The position numbers and the translations under genes were made by a program. Below the pieces are notes generated by a model. That model was not told the DNA's origin, made no database searches, and saw only the letters and a list, made by a program, of their open reading frames with translations. DNA of 64,000 bases. It comes from Haematococcus lacustris (taxonomy: Eukaryota; Chlorophyta; Chlorophyceae; Chlamydomonadales; Haematococcaceae). The stretch lies in the NCBI GenBank assembly GCA_030144725.1, contig JASKMD010000031.1, positions 5,052,197-5,116,196 on the forward strand, written 5' to 3'. Positions 1 to 11,107 of the stretch are shown piece by piece; position 1 is the first letter of the stretch, and the number at the start of each line of letters is the position of its first letter.

Positions 1-302
1 TTGCAACTCTCCAGCCTTGCGTCACTGGCTAGGGAACTCACTGTGAACCCCCTGCCAAAGTCTCAACTCTTCCCAAGATTTCCCAAGAGGGGTTTTAGAA
101 GATGGCGTGTGCACATGTCTGCAGCATGCTGACATTCAAATACCACCCCTACAAACGGCAGGGGGGCCAGGCTGCCCGCTGTGCGTGTTGTGTGAGGTCT
201 ATGTTGTGGGGAACAGGCCTAGGCCACCCGCAGCCGTCTCTGACCTAAGTGTGATGTAGTGTGAGACGGTGTACTTAAGCTGTGCCTTGGGCCTGCGATG
301 GT

Positions 303-456
303 GGGCATTGACGTGCCCCCTTCGCAGGTATGGTGGTCGCTCTTGCAATGGCACATAGGGCATCCGACGTGGCAGCCATAGTGCACCGCTATGCATTTGT
401 ACTTGTTCTTAGATCGTGGACTCTTTTGTAATGGGCATTGACGTGCCCCCTTCGCA
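303..456 (+). repeat. 3' part of the presumed 5' LTR of Copia-1, with internal duplication
   Basis: The sequence ends in CA at 456, directly before a primer binding site, as expected of an LTR. A 26-27 bp segment (core GCATTGACGTGCCCCC plus TTCGCAGGT) occurs twice, at 303-329 and 432-458. The LTR start could not be fixed because no second LTR is visible (the element runs into an assembly gap), so the real LTR may begin well upstream of 303. Positions 1-302 hold no gene that I recognise. Confidence 0.55.
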
Positions 457-470
457 GGTTATGGGCCCAC
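457..470 (+). other. Copia-1 primer binding site (half tRNA-iMet)
   Basis: GGTTATGGGCCCAC lies immediately after the LTR end. It is the reverse complement of the anticodon arm of plant-type initiator tRNA-Met (GUGGGCCCAUAACC), not of its 3' end. Priming from a cleaved, half iMet tRNA is known for Drosophila copia and reported for Volvox Osser. The same 14 bases occur at the equivalent place in Copia-2 (47219). Confidence 0.75.
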
Positions 471-557
471 GTCACTTCCGTGTGCAATTCCGACATCGAA
501 AAGTGCAGCCCGTTTGAATCAGCAGCGCTGAGGCGTGCTTCCGGTGAGCCCGTTGCA

Positions 558-1767
558 ATGATGGCGGTGGCTGTGCGGGAGAAGCTAGGCCAGCCCGGGG
601 TTCGGTTTGAAAATTGGGAATTTGAGATGAAAGCGCTGCTGAGGCAGCACGGGCTCGGGGCGGTATTTAAAGCGCCTGTGGGGCTGGAGGGAAACAGTCG
701 GCTAGGGTCGGTCTCAGCTGCGGCTGCGTCACCCGCGCGTCCGGTCGGGGTTGCGACCCCGGCCATTTCGCCAGCTGCAGCCGTGGCTGCGGCTGCGACT
801 GCTGCTGTGGCAGCATCTCTAACACCCGAGCAAGACGAGAAAGCCCATGCCATCATCTGCAGCTCCGTTGACCCAACCAAGTACAGGGCCTTGTGCAACC
901 GGCATGAGTCAGCAAAAGCTCTGTGGCAAGCCTTGCGTAACATGCACACCCAGCAGGTGCATGCCAGCCGTCAGCAGCTCATTATTCAGGCTGGCAGGCA
1001 GAGCATGCAGTCAGGTCAGTCAGTGCAAGAGTACTGGGCTGAGGCCCAGGACCTGCACGAGCGCATCAACTCGACCGGCGCGTATTCCGACACACTCTGT
1101 CAAGCCCTGCTGGGCCTGCCACCTGATTACCAGCAGCTTGTGCAGTCCATCCTTGAGCAGCCCCTTGATGAACCGCTCACCTTTGAGCAGATCCTCCCTA
1201 GGCTGCTCCTAAGGGAGCAGCTGCTGCAGAACAGCCAACCTCATGCGGTCGCTCTTGCAGCTCGGTCGGCTGGGGGCAGGGGTAGGCCGGGCAGCAGGGG
1301 GCAAGGAGAAGGTAGCCAGGGGCGGGGCAGAGGTCAGGCCAGGGGTCAGGCCAGGGGCGGGCGTGGGTTTCAGGGGGAGTGCTGGCAGTGCCACCAGAGG
1401 GGGCACCAAGCGCACCAGTGCCCGAACCGCCCTGTCAGCCCCACGCCGCGTTCACCCTCGCCATCATGGCGTGGGGCTCCTTCGTCCCGCTCGAGTGGGG
1501 CTGCTAGGCCTCCCACCCCGGGGCCTGGGGGGGGTGCTGCATCTGGTTGGGGCAGTTCGGCTCGTGGCCGTGACTCAAGCTCTCCCAGCCGGCACCCTGG
1601 CAGCATGTCACGCAGCAGCATTGCTTACTCCGTTGTCTCCAAGCCCCTGCTCTTTGGAGAGTGGGTGATAGACTCTGGGTGCTCGCGGCACCTCACGCCA
1701 CACCGCGAGCTGCTGCACGACTACCAGCCCCTGCATGAGCCGCACCACATTATTGTGGCCAACGGCA
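558..1767 (+). CDS. Copia-1 Gag-protease (truncated by assembly gap)
   Basis: This is the N-terminal part of a Ty1/copia polyprotein. The first in-frame ATG after the primer site is at 558; the open frame itself reaches back into the LTR, so an upstream start is unlikely. It has a UBN2-type Gag domain (ENWEFEMKALLRQHG near the start, then the helical LWQALRNMH region). A Gly/Arg/Gln-rich linker follows, then a CCHC zinc knuckle C-x2-C-x4-H-x4-C beginning at 1380 (CWQCHQRGHQAHQC), and an aspartic protease active site DSG at 1671 (WVIDSGCSRHLT). The reading frame enters the 500-N gap at 1768, so integrase, RT and RNase H are not visible. Gag differs clearly from that of Copia-2, so this is a separate family. 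Confidence 0.85.
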
Positions 1768-2267
1768 NNNNNNNNNNNNNNNNNNNNNNNNNNNNNNNNN
1801 NNNNNNNNNNNNNNNNNNNNNNNNNNNNNNNNNNNNNNNNNNNNNNNNNNNNNNNNNNNNNNNNNNNNNNNNNNNNNNNNNNNNNNNNNNNNNNNNNNNN
1901 NNNNNNNNNNNNNNNNNNNNNNNNNNNNNNNNNNNNNNNNNNNNNNNNNNNNNNNNNNNNNNNNNNNNNNNNNNNNNNNNNNNNNNNNNNNNNNNNNNNN
2001 NNNNNNNNNNNNNNNNNNNNNNNNNNNNNNNNNNNNNNNNNNNNNNNNNNNNNNNNNNNNNNNNNNNNNNNNNNNNNNNNNNNNNNNNNNNNNNNNNNNN
2101 NNNNNNNNNNNNNNNNNNNNNNNNNNNNNNNNNNNNNNNNNNNNNNNNNNNNNNNNNNNNNNNNNNNNNNNNNNNNNNNNNNNNNNNNNNNNNNNNNNNN
2201 NNNNNNNNNNNNNNNNNNNNNNNNNNNNNNNNNNNNNNNNNNNNNNNNNNNNNNNNNNNNNNNNNNN
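1768..2267. other. Assembly gap (500 N)
   Basis: Exactly 500 N. The identical length of the second gap (26584-27083) suggests a fixed placeholder, so the distance across it is not reliable. It removes most of Copia-1 pol and its 3' LTR. Confidence 0.95.
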
Positions 2268-2630
2268 CGCAGTCTACGCCAGCTGCCAGCACTGGCTGGG
2301 TGGAGATTCATGTGGAGGGGAGGCTGTGTAAGATGATGTTGAGAAACTGGGCTCCATGCGTAAAGTGTACCGCAGCGGAGAACTCTGCATCCCGCGTTGT
2401 GGGTGTTGTGAAGCAGCATTACAAAGGCCCATCGCGCACAGCGGAACCGTTCGCGTGCCTGGCAGACTGCCGGTCACCGTGGGTGCCAGTAGGTCGGGCG
2501 CGCAGGCGCAAGCGCGGCGCAGAGATAAGGCATTTCGCGTTAAAATGATAACTCAACTCTCACCAGGCGCGCCACAAAGTCAAATGTCCCTTACGTGGTG
2601 GTTCAATGGGAGGGGTAGCTATAGCAGTCT
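2268..2630 (+). other. Sequence after the gap, unrecognised open frame to 2548
   Basis: One frame stays open from the gap edge to a stop at 2546-2548, reading through segments such as GWVEIHVEGRLCKMML and RARRRKRGAEIRH. I see no copia motif in it, and cannot say whether it is the tail of Copia-1, another element or chance. No other gene is visible here. Confidence 0.3.
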
Positions 2631-4256
2631 GACTCAGGCGTTCCCAACATGGGGTTGGCAATCTTCATGCAACTGCAGCCCACCTACTCAATCTTTTGAT
2701 GTAACGTTTGTTGCGTCTGCTGCGATGTGATATTGCGCATTTAATGTAAGACTGGAGTTGCCATCGGAGTCTTTCGATGCGGGTAGCCACATGTGACCCC
2801 GAATGTGTCCCAATCGCAGACCGTGGTTAGCTACACCGGTAAGCTACGTCCTTGGCTACCCGTTAGCGATGCACGACATGTCGGTGGCGCACACCACTGA
2901 AGTCCGGCAAACATGGCTGCGCGAGGTTCCTGATGGTGCAGGCCGCTTGGCGAGGATGTGAAGAAACCCGAATTCGTGTGCGACATCGCTGTATCGCTGT
3001 ATTGGTGGGCGGCACAGTAGGGTCTAGTAACCCCCTCCAACTATTATCCGCTATATGTTTTCTGGACCAGGCCATACTCATTAACGCGTCCATGGCACTA
3101 TGCAACTCAATTATTGGGTCTGTATGTGACAAGATGGACCGCTTACAAGGTACACATGCTGATGGCTACAGGTGCATGAGGAGCCGACTGAGCTTGGCTG
3201 ACCACTCCGCCACATGGCCACCACCAACACACCTTAACCCACCATCTCCCAACCTCGTCTACCCCGCCCAGCTCCCAGTAGCCCCTCCTCCAAGCCTGCC
3301 ATCAGCCTCCCGCCCCCTAACTCTCCTTCTCCTCGCCTCCTACCTCTCCCCAACCTCTCCTTCACCCATCTCCCCCCTACCTCTCCTTCACCCATCTCCG
3401 TATCCATCACCCCCCATCACCCTGACCACCGAGCCAAGCCCGTAGCCCCGCTCAGCCACTCACCCACCCATTGGCGTGGGTGGGAAGGGGCTGGGAGAGA
3501 GTGGAAGGGGGTGGAAGTGGTGGCAGTGGAAGGGGCTGGGAGAGAGTGGAAGGGGGTGGAAGGGAGTGGTAGGGGGTAGGAGGGGGGGCTGAGGGGAGGG
3601 TTGAGGGGGGGCTGAGGCTGGGAATAACCGCATGTCGTGGGAAGCTTGCCGCAGCTGCGCCCCCTCAGCAGCAGCTGACACCTGCAGGCACCACCCCTGA
3701 GCTGGCTGTGCCTGCTGGTGCACCCCCTCAGCAGCAGCAACAGCTGGCAGCGGCAAGCACGTCACGTAAGCGTGGGGCACCTGCAGCTAACAAGTCGAGG
3801 GCAACAAAGCAAGGTGAGACAACACCACGTACTGCACCTAGCACCTTGTTTAAGCGTAGTAGAGCAGCCGGTAATGCACTAGCGCCAGCAGCAGCTCCAA
3901 AAGCTCATAGTGGTATCCAGTCGTCACGACTGCCGTCGTCGCGTCCACATGCCAAAAGCAAAACATGTTCCGACTGCTGCTGCGTGTTGCAGGTGCCACT
4001 CACAACAGCGTGGCGAAGCGTGCTAGTGCGGCGCGCCTCGCATGTGGCGAAATCGCATGAATTCAAATGCTTATCTTTGGACAGGCACTGAGCACCGCTG
4101 AGAGCGAGATAGTTTTTGCTGCGTCTGCCATTTCGTAGATATGACTCTCCTCTGTTCAAAGCACTGTTTACATATATATTTTGACTGAGTGGCTGCGGAG
4201 ATACGGGCTTCGTATCACAGGGGGGTGGTTTTCAGGTAGTTGGGAACGCCTGAGTC
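2631..4256. mobile_element. TIR DNA transposon copy 1 (TIR-1)
   Basis: Perfect 18-bp inverted repeats, GACTCAGGCGTTCCCAAC at 2631-2648 and its reverse complement at 4239-4256, bound 1.63 kb. If the repeat proper starts at the A (ACTCAGG), CTG lies directly outside both ends, giving a possible 3-bp target duplication. About 30 bp inside the left repeat (ACATGGGGTTGG, then GCATGCAA-like sequence) matches the inside of the right end of TIR-2, so the two copies lie in opposite orientation. The interior has low-complexity CT-rich sequence (3240-3440), GGAAGTGG-type repeats (3480-3600) and an open frame at 3708-4091 with a Gln run and basic KR patches. No transposase catalytic motif was recognised, so it is probably non-autonomous. 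Confidence 0.6.
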
Positions 4257-4552
4257 TGAGCACTGAAAGTTCCATCACTACTATTGAAGCGAACCTTGAA
4301 GATGATAACACGACAAGACATGAGGCGTGCGGATACAAAGGGAAGGAGGCACAGCAAGTAACAAGTGTAGCTCAAGTATGGATATGGCCGCCGGCAAGGA
4401 CAATCCCTACTGGACAAAGTTCAACTCGACAACTCAAATAAAATCCCACCTCGTCTCCACACGTCACGACCTCGGCCGACCCTCGGCAACTTCCATTCAT
4501 GACTCGCACAGCACTTGACATACGCATCGAGTCGAGCCGGTGCAGAGTGACT
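4257..4552. other. 3' flank of the SDR gene
   Basis: No gene seen. This is the likely 3' UTR and downstream region of the minus-strand dehydrogenase. It includes an A-rich stretch near 4437 (CAAATAAAATCCC, plus strand). Confidence 0.4.
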
Positions 4553-7519
4553 TTACGTATCGGGCTGCAGCCCCTTGAACATCTGCGGCAGGCTGTCTGC
4601 CGGCGTTCCCAGCGTCGATGAAGCGGGTGCAGTGCTCAGCTCAAGCGTCACATTCCTCGCGGCCGGGTTGTTGAGTGCGGCGACACAGACTGCCGCGACA
4701 TCTGCCCGCGCGATGCTGCTGCTGCCGCGTGGCGCAACATCGCCTTGCTCTGCGCCAGTGACAGCAGCACTGGCACTGACAGAGTTGCACAATGGCTGGC
4801 CCCATCTACAGTCCTGGTGCTCCCATTTCCACCCTGGTCCCAGTGCCAAGCGGAGGTCCAGCCCCTCCCAAAACCTTGTAAACCTCTCAGTCTCTATCAC
4901 AATTGCAACCCTTCCAAACATCTCAAGGGCACCCTCTCTGTGCACCTACACAACTGCCTTTCAGTCAGCCCGGCCCACCACCCAGCCCCTGCCCTTGCTT
5001 TCCTGAAATACCCTTCCCTCACCCCTCCTTCCACTCTCCCCCTCTCCTTTCCCCCTCCCTAGCACCGGGTTTGGGCAATGCCCAGACGAGTCCTAGGATG
5101 GTGCATGGCCTTGTCAACACGCTGTTCACAACCTCACTCACTCACCTGCCAGGATCCTGACTGTCCCCGCAGCCCCGCTGCCCAGCCCGCCTGGCCGGAC
5201 GATGGTGTAAGCCATACCACTAGACCTCAGCGCCGCTTCACCTGCACGCCACGCACTCACCACCCGCACCCAGCCCTGCTGCTACCTGCCTTCATGCTGG
5301 CACATGACACTGGGCATGATGTGATTACAGGGAGCATGTCCCGGTCATGATTTTGGCGATCAGTTTGACAATTGATGGTTAGAAGGAGCAGGGGTGACCC
5401 AATGCTTGTGGAGGCAGGGACAGAAGCTAGCTGGCTGCTGGTCTGCTGGTCATGTCGCCGGGTCAAAAACCACCCCTCTCAGGGTCTCTGTTGACTCTGT
5501 CGAATTGACTGTTGACTCTCATAGCCCTGTTGTAGACTCTGCTGAGAGCCCGAGCAGCCTCCTGCCCTGCTGCACTGTACCACAAGGCTGCCTCCACCCT
5601 GACTCACCAGCGCCTGGACCAAAAGGAAAACCAAGCAGCAGCAGCTATGGCAACTCTTGCGCCAGACACGGCTTGGTGGCCTCACTCACCTTTCAGCTTC
5701 TCGTCCATTAGCCCCCAGCGCACCCAGTTCAACACGTTGCGGATGGGGTGCCACCGGTTCCTGAAAGCAACAGGCAAGGCTGGGCAGAAACGGGAGCAAG
5801 GGCCAAGTGAATGCGCCGGGAGTGGGGAGGGCGGGGAAGGGCAATGGGGCGAGGCGGAGGTCCGTGGGGGTAAGGGGTGCATGGGCATGGGCAGGGGCAG
5901 CATGCCATGGGAGGGCGGCAACGTCTGTGCTGAGGCGAGATGCGGAGGGGGCGGTGAGGGCTGAGAGGGGCTATGAGGGGCTGTGAGGGGTCTGTGACTC
6001 ACTTTGGAGTGACCAGGCGGCTGCTGACCAGCACCATGTGCTGTGCTCCGGCTGCCTTGGCTGCAGCAGCCACGTTGGCCACCCCCTGCAGCAGTCAGCA
6101 AAGGGGCTGTAAGTGTGTTGTAAGGCTGCCCTTGCTGACTGCTTGAACTGATGAGTGTGTAATTGGCAAACTCTAGGGCTGGGTGGGTTTGGTTTGTTTC
6201 GCCAGGCTAGTAGCCTTAAGCACCCCGCTGTTAGTTTTGATGAGGTGCCCAGTGGTCTGTTGGGAAAGTGCCATCTATGTGGGGGCTGCAGTCATCAAGG
6301 GTGCGACCGAGGATGCTACAACGTGTTTGTAGTAGCTGAGTGAGATTACCCACAGCCCAACATATTATTCCTTGTTGAATAAGTTTTGTTGGCCTGATGA
6401 GTGTGACTGCGTTGTAAAGATGAGTTGTAAAGATGAGTTCCAAGTGAGAATGAGTGATGAGAATGGGCTGGCGGCAGCCACCTGTGGGTTTGCAAATTTA
6501 GGGAAGTGGCGATTCAAGCCCCATCACCAGGTTCATGTACCAGGTCCAGGCATTGGCGTGTGTGGCTGGTGGAGTTTGTAATGCCCTCCTCCCCCTCGCC
6601 CCTCCCACCCCTTCCCCGCTCCCACCCAGACTGCCTGCACCTACTTTATGATCTACAGCTGCGGCGCTGAAGTAGGTCGAACCGCTGGCCGTGAAGATGA
6701 CGTTGGCCACCCCTGACAGGGCTGGTCCTAAGCTGCTGGGGTTCGTCACGTCCCCTGCCACCACCTTCAGCCGCCCATCCTGGGTAGAGCCAAAACAGGA
6801 CACTCAGACTCACAAGGCATGCCTGAACAGGCAATGGGGTCAGCTGGATGGAAGGCAGCTCCAACCATGGGCATAAACAGCCCTGGAATTGTGGACAAGC
6901 TGGCCAGCCAGTGGGTGGACGGCTGGCAGAGAAGGGGACCACGAGCGCTTGAGCTTGGCAGGCAGGGCAGCGACAGCCGGCTTGACAGAGCATAGCTTGC
7001 CAATGACCTCATGGCCCCCCTTTCGATCACCATCGTCATCAGCATCATCAGCAGCTTGGCCTTGGGCTGCTGGACCTGACCCCCCTGACTCCAAGCCCTG
7101 ATCAGCTGATGGCACTGGACACCTGGACACCCTGCCTGCAGCCTGGGCCCCTACAGCCAACCTCAACTACCTCAACGACCAAGGCTGGCCTGCCCACTGG
7201 CCCCTCTCGCTTGCTCTGCTCTCTGCCGCTTCCGACTTCCGTCGACAGCTTACTGCACGCACTAACTGCTTGGGCGGGAGGATCCGCATGCCCCGACGCC
7301 CCGCATGCGATGGTTGGGTGAGGGGCATGACGCCATCAGCGGTTCGCAGCTAAAACGCGTCGCATGCAGAGAATGCTTTCGCACCTTGGGGAAGCGGTCC
7401 TGGTGCTTGGCAACGTCGCGCACAACGGCCCGTACTTCGGGAACACTCGCGCCAGCGAGCAGCTGCTTCACGCACTCGAGGCCGGTGGGACCTCCCGCGC
7501 CTACTACTGCTGTTGCCAT
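4553..7519 (-). CDS. Atypical SDR / NmrA-like NAD(P)-binding protein
   Basis: Six exons on the minus strand close in phase: 7519-7385, 6779-6645, 6085-6003, 5760-5690, 5241-5146, 4749-4553 (717 bp, 238 aa). The N-terminus MATAVVGAGGPTGLECVKQ holds the Rossmann dinucleotide-binding motif GxGGPTG. GDVTNP, SGVANVIFTA, HMVLVSS, NRWHPIRNVLNWVRWGLM, MAYTIVRPGGL and SSIARADVAAVCVAALN follow in the order usual for NAD(P)H-binding atypical SDRs of photosynthetic organisms (NmrA/UOS1/Tic62-like). The family uses NAD(P)H as cofactor or redox sensor and often acts in plastids. No clear transit peptide is visible from this start, and an additional 5' exon is possible. The substrate is unknown; YTIVRPGG lies where the SDR active-site region would be, without a classical YxxxK. 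Confidence 0.85.
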
Positions 7520-8167
7520 TATTACAGTTCACAAGTGCCAGGCAACACCACAGAAACCCTGACTTAAGTGTGTAAGAGTATCACTGATGTAAATCGGGAT
7601 TTGCTACACTAGCTGGCGTGACGTTGTTGGCATACCACACTCCCGACATCAGGCACCAAACGGTTCGTCTAGTAGAAGGAACGTGGGAAAAGAAGCGCAG
7701 CACAGGAGTTGCTCGAGCCCTATGTGTTGCTGTCGTGCACACACATCCCCTTGATGAGCGGCAGATTGTTGGTTGGTTTATCTCAGGGCATGATACACAT
7801 GACACTACCACTGGTGCCACTGGTGCCACCGCTGCCATTTCCACAACATGCTTTGTTGCGCACAAGCACCCACTCCTGGCCTGGGTCCCCTGGGTTAGGC
7901 ATGGCGGAGCGGCCCGTCTAGTGGCTGAGCTCGCGTGGGCGCGGCCCCCGCCCTGCTGCAATGCTGCGGATGTTAGCGCGACTGACACGTCTCGGTCCTA
8001 GAACCGTATGCCTTTGCATGTTGAGCACGTCAAGCCTTTGATCTTTGACATGCGGCGCATCACAGTACAGCAAGACAAGCTCAACGCAGCTTCCCGCCAG
8101 GGTTCGAATCGTGGGAATCAAATCGTGGGAATTGTTCATTTGCTCCAAGCTGAGTCTTTCGCCTGTG
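7520..8167. other. Intergenic
   Basis: Open frames on both strands (for example 7618-8001) have no recognisable domain or coding character. A B-box-like GGTTCGAATC occurs at 8101-8110, without a convincing cloverleaf. The left copy of a 30-bp dispersed repeat lies at 8059-8088. Confidence 0.4.
8059..8088 (+). repeat. 30-bp direct repeat, left copy
   Basis: This segment contains TACAGCAAGACAAGCTCAA and matches 11108-11137 in the same orientation with two differences over 30 bp. The two copies enclose TIR-2 and the palindrome island. Confidence 0.7.
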
Positions 8168-9395
8168 AGTCAGGCGCTCCCAACTGTTTTAAAATGACAG
8201 GAAACCGACCCCTGGTAGTAGGACGGCTGTAACTCTGCACTCACTGAGCCAAATATTATGCTAGATGATTCACAATGTAGCCAACCCTGCCAGCTACCTT
8301 TCACCCATCCAAAATTAATATACACTGAGTAGGCCGTGCACAACAAAGCGTCAAAGTTAGTGATTTAAATTTGAGCCGTAGCGGAGCATGCAGTCATCGC
8401 TGCGACCGCCCGCGTCGCTTAGGCTGCTCAACATGAGCATGCGCGTTGGCGGCAGCAGTCGGATCGAAAAGCGGTTGCAGCGATGTGGCACTAAGCCCAC
8501 CTCCTCCCCATACCTAGAGGGCAATGCCACAGCTCGACCATCGGGACATACAACATGCTACTTACTAGGCTAAGCTCATCTAGGACATTGTAACAAACGC
8601 TCATACTCAGATAAGCCATAAGCTCACTTTGGTCTGTGACCCCCAACTCCCTTAGCCGATCTCAGGACCGGGGCCATGCAGTCAGACACACAACTCCACA
8701 CCATGACCGAATCAGGACTCGGCTCCTCTGAGAGTTACACTCCCCTACATGCCATCCACCTGCGTGCAAAGTTTCATAGCTCAACTGCCACCCCACAGCC
8801 CCGTAGCCCTGATTCTGCTTGGAGAACATGATGTCACTTTGAAGATGTCAAACTGATAGAGGCCTGGGCTGTTTAACGTGCGGTTTGTTTCAATAGATGC
8901 GCCAATGGGTCAAGAACAAACGTTTTAAAGCCTTTTTCTTGTGGGTGCAGCGGGTGCAACACAGTGATGGACACAGTGGAGGAGGGGGGTTATAAGCCGG
9001 TGATACCTTAGTGTGCGCCGACCCAGATGGTGTATTCGGCGGAAGCGAGTATAACTATATGTTCCAATCACCCCGTCTAGGCGCCCTGCACGCCCGGCAG
9101 GCATCGCGTTGGGTGTTGGCCGGACATTCCATTTGTGCACAATAAACTCACTGCGCTAGGTAGATGGGGTCACAGCGATGTGGCTCACCGTGCCAAGGAG
9201 ACCCATATCGCCGCTGTGGTTTGTTCGCGGGCACATGTGGCAGTACGCGAGCAAAAACTCCAATGGCTAGCGCTGATGGTCAGATGACGAGCATTGATTT
9301 GCAGCTACCAATGTGATAAACGCTATCGAAAACGATACAGTATTGAGAGAGTACTTGCATGCATATTACCAACCCCATGTTGGGAGCGCCTGACT
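8168..9395. mobile_element. TIR DNA transposon copy 2 (TIR-2)
   Basis: Perfect 17-bp inverted repeats AGTCAGGCGCTCCCAAC (8168-8184) and its reverse complement (9379-9395) bound 1.23 kb. GTG lies immediately outside both ends, a probable 3-bp target duplication. The ends differ from those of TIR-1 only at two positions (C/G and T/C). The subterminal sequence inside the left repeat (ATGACAGGAAACCGACCCC... GGACGGCTGTA) recurs near 28.4 kb. The interior is less GC-rich than the surroundings and holds only short open frames, so this looks like a non-autonomous element. A 3-bp duplication fits PIF/Harbinger or CACTA-type transposases, but the family cannot be assigned without an encoded transposase. 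Confidence 0.65.
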
Positions 9396-10053
9396 GTGAG
9401 GCTCGCTCAACCCCCTAAACAACGGTTGTTGACATTGCACGTGCATCTGAAGGCCATGCTGGCATTGGATGGGTGGGTGGCAGAGATTCTTTTCGTAGGT
9501 CAGGCCCCATGCTGACCAGTTGCGCTCTGCCGCAGCTGTCGTTACGTTATTATCGGGCTGTGAAGTTCCAGAGATCGCGGCGTGCGCTGATGTCCGCTGT
9601 GACAGTCTTCATAAAGTTGTTAAAGTGGTTAAAGTTGTCCTGGCCAACGAGTGCCGTATATATTGTGCATCGGATGCTGCCTTTCAGTTTGAGTCATGTT
9701 TTTTACGCTGGCGCCCTCATTGCTCACTGCACGCGGGCATCGCTTGCAGAACGCTTTGACGATGCCCTTCACGAACTCAAAGTCCCAAGTTGCGGTGAAC
9801 TTGCTTTCCTGGACTTCCTCCATCACCACTTCTGTTCTTGTACTTCTGTTCTCTGGTTGCGGCCATCGCCGCTTGGCTTGGCTTGGTTTGCCAATGCAGC
9901 TGCCGGCCTGCCGGCTGGAAGTGACAATTTGACGCGCTTGCAATTGCGACCAGTGCGCTAGGGTCGCACGGCTGCACTCACAGCGCCCAAGATCAAACAT
10001 CGCCATCTAATACGCATCTATTATCTAATACCGGCCGGGACTGATATAAGTAG
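9396..10053. other. Intergenic
   Basis: Open frames on both strands around 9473-10006 overlap and resemble nothing I know. No RNA gene or repeat seen. Confidence 0.4.
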
Positions 10054-10251
10054 TAGATAACGACAAAACCGCCAGTGCTAAAGGATTTAAACACGCGAGG
10101 CCGAGCACCGGCGCTAAACAGCTCGAGACCGAAGCCAGCGGCCGCGGAGCGTAGCGACGCGGCCGCTGGCTGAGGTCGAGAGCTGTTTAGCGCCGGTGCG
10201 AGGCCGAGCGTGTTTAAATCCTTTAGCACGCAGCGGTTTTGTCGCTATCTA
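10054..10251. repeat. Palindromic module A (about 200-bp foldback)
   Basis: Nearly the whole 198 bp is one inverted repeat starting TAGATA and ending TATCTA. Its arms share CGACAAAACCGC, GTGCTAAAGGATTTAAACACG, CACCGGCGCTAAACAGCTC and CCAGCGGCCGCG, with a short central loop (GAGCGTAGCGAC). Small blocks such as GAGGCCGAG and GAGACCGAAG are flipped between the arms, so bubbles interrupt the stem. Its centre is closely related to that of module D (10867-11066). Confidence 0.85.
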
Positions 10252-10253
10252 GT

Positions 10254-10609
10254 GTAGTGGCGTTTTCAAAGCGTTCAAGCTTTAGCCAGCGCGGCGGAGC
10301 CGCGCTGGCTCTGTCTCTCACATCTGGTGTGACATGTGTGATGCTGACCGCCGCGCATCTATTCCCTGCTGTCTTTGTTCGATGTCCGAGCATATCTCGC
10401 CTGCATCTGACTTCGATGACGAAGACTGTGATAGCGACGGTGGTTGCCCTGTTTACAAGTCCCCTCCGCTATTAACAGCCACAAACAAGTCCCCTCCCCT
10501 ATTAACAACCACAACTTTGGTTTGTGGCTGTTAATAGCGGAGGGGCCGCGTACTAAACGTTTTAAAGATAGGGCTGCTAACGTTTTTAAACGCGTGAAAA
10601 CGCCACTAC
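10254..10609. repeat. Palindromic module B (14-bp inverted repeat ends, internal hairpins)
   Basis: GTAGTGGCGTTTTC at 10254-10267 is repeated inverted at 10596-10609. Inside lie a GC hairpin near 10280 (CCAGCGCGGCGGAGCCGCGC) and a long hairpin at about 10465-10546. In the latter CCCCTCCGCTATTAACAGCC and its complement flank a second copy of CCCCTCCCCTATTAACAACC. No coding signal is convincing. Confidence 0.7.
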
Positions 10610-10612
10610 TAC

Positions 10613-10867
10613 AATTTAGTTCCGTTTTCATGCGTTATAATAGTTAATAGCCTGCTTTTTAAGAGACTTAGTTCCCTATTATGCTCTTAAAAACGCGGGA
10701 CGCGGACCATTTTAGAAAAGTGCATAGCTGGTTCAAACTGGCTACTGTTGCAAGTCGCGTATGGTGCTACCACGCCCCGCCCTTCGCTCCAAAACAAAGT
10801 GTTGCTCCAGAAGTGCGGCTTCGCCGCACAGAATGTAGCCAGAACGCACCTAAAACGGAACTAAATT
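10613..10867. repeat. Palindromic module C (16-bp inverted repeat ends)
   Basis: AATTTAGTTCCGTTTT at 10613-10628 is perfectly inverted at 10852-10867. The interior has a hairpin GTGCGGCTTCGCCGCAC near 10815 and is comparatively AT-rich. It abuts module B on the left and module D on the right. Confidence 0.7.
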
Positions 10868-11066
10868 AGATAGTGGAAGCGCCCGGGGCGTTTTAGGCCC
10901 CCAAAAACACTCGGCCTCGGCACTGGAGCGTAACAGCTCTCGACCTCAGCCAGCAGCCGCGTCGCTACGCTCCGCGGCTGCTGGCTTCGGTCTCGAGCTG
11001 TTACGCTCCAGCGCCTCGGCCTCGCGTTTTTAGGGCGCCTAAAACTACCGGCGCTTCCACTATCTA
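10867..11066. repeat. Palindromic module D (about 200-bp foldback)
   Basis: Starts TAGATAGTGGAAGCGCC and ends with the complement ...GGCGCTTCCACTATCTA. The arms include GGAGCGTAACAGCTC and CCAGCAGCCGCG, with short flipped blocks (CTCGGCCTCGG). Module A shares its core and its TAGATA ends. Confidence 0.85.
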
Positions 11067-11107
11067 CTACATAATACCTAATATTAGGCGGGGGGAGCCG
11101 CGCCCTA

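Noticed and set aside
2933..4091. Transposase inside TIR-1
   Set aside because: The open frames are short or low-complexity and show no DDE-like or zinc-finger pattern.
7581..8001. Overlapping open frames of about 130 residues on both strands
   Set aside because: No domain, no splice context, and both strands are open equally, so there is no coding evidence.
8095..8115. tRNA gene at GGTTCGAATC
   Set aside because: No A box or cloverleaf upstream; only a B-box match.
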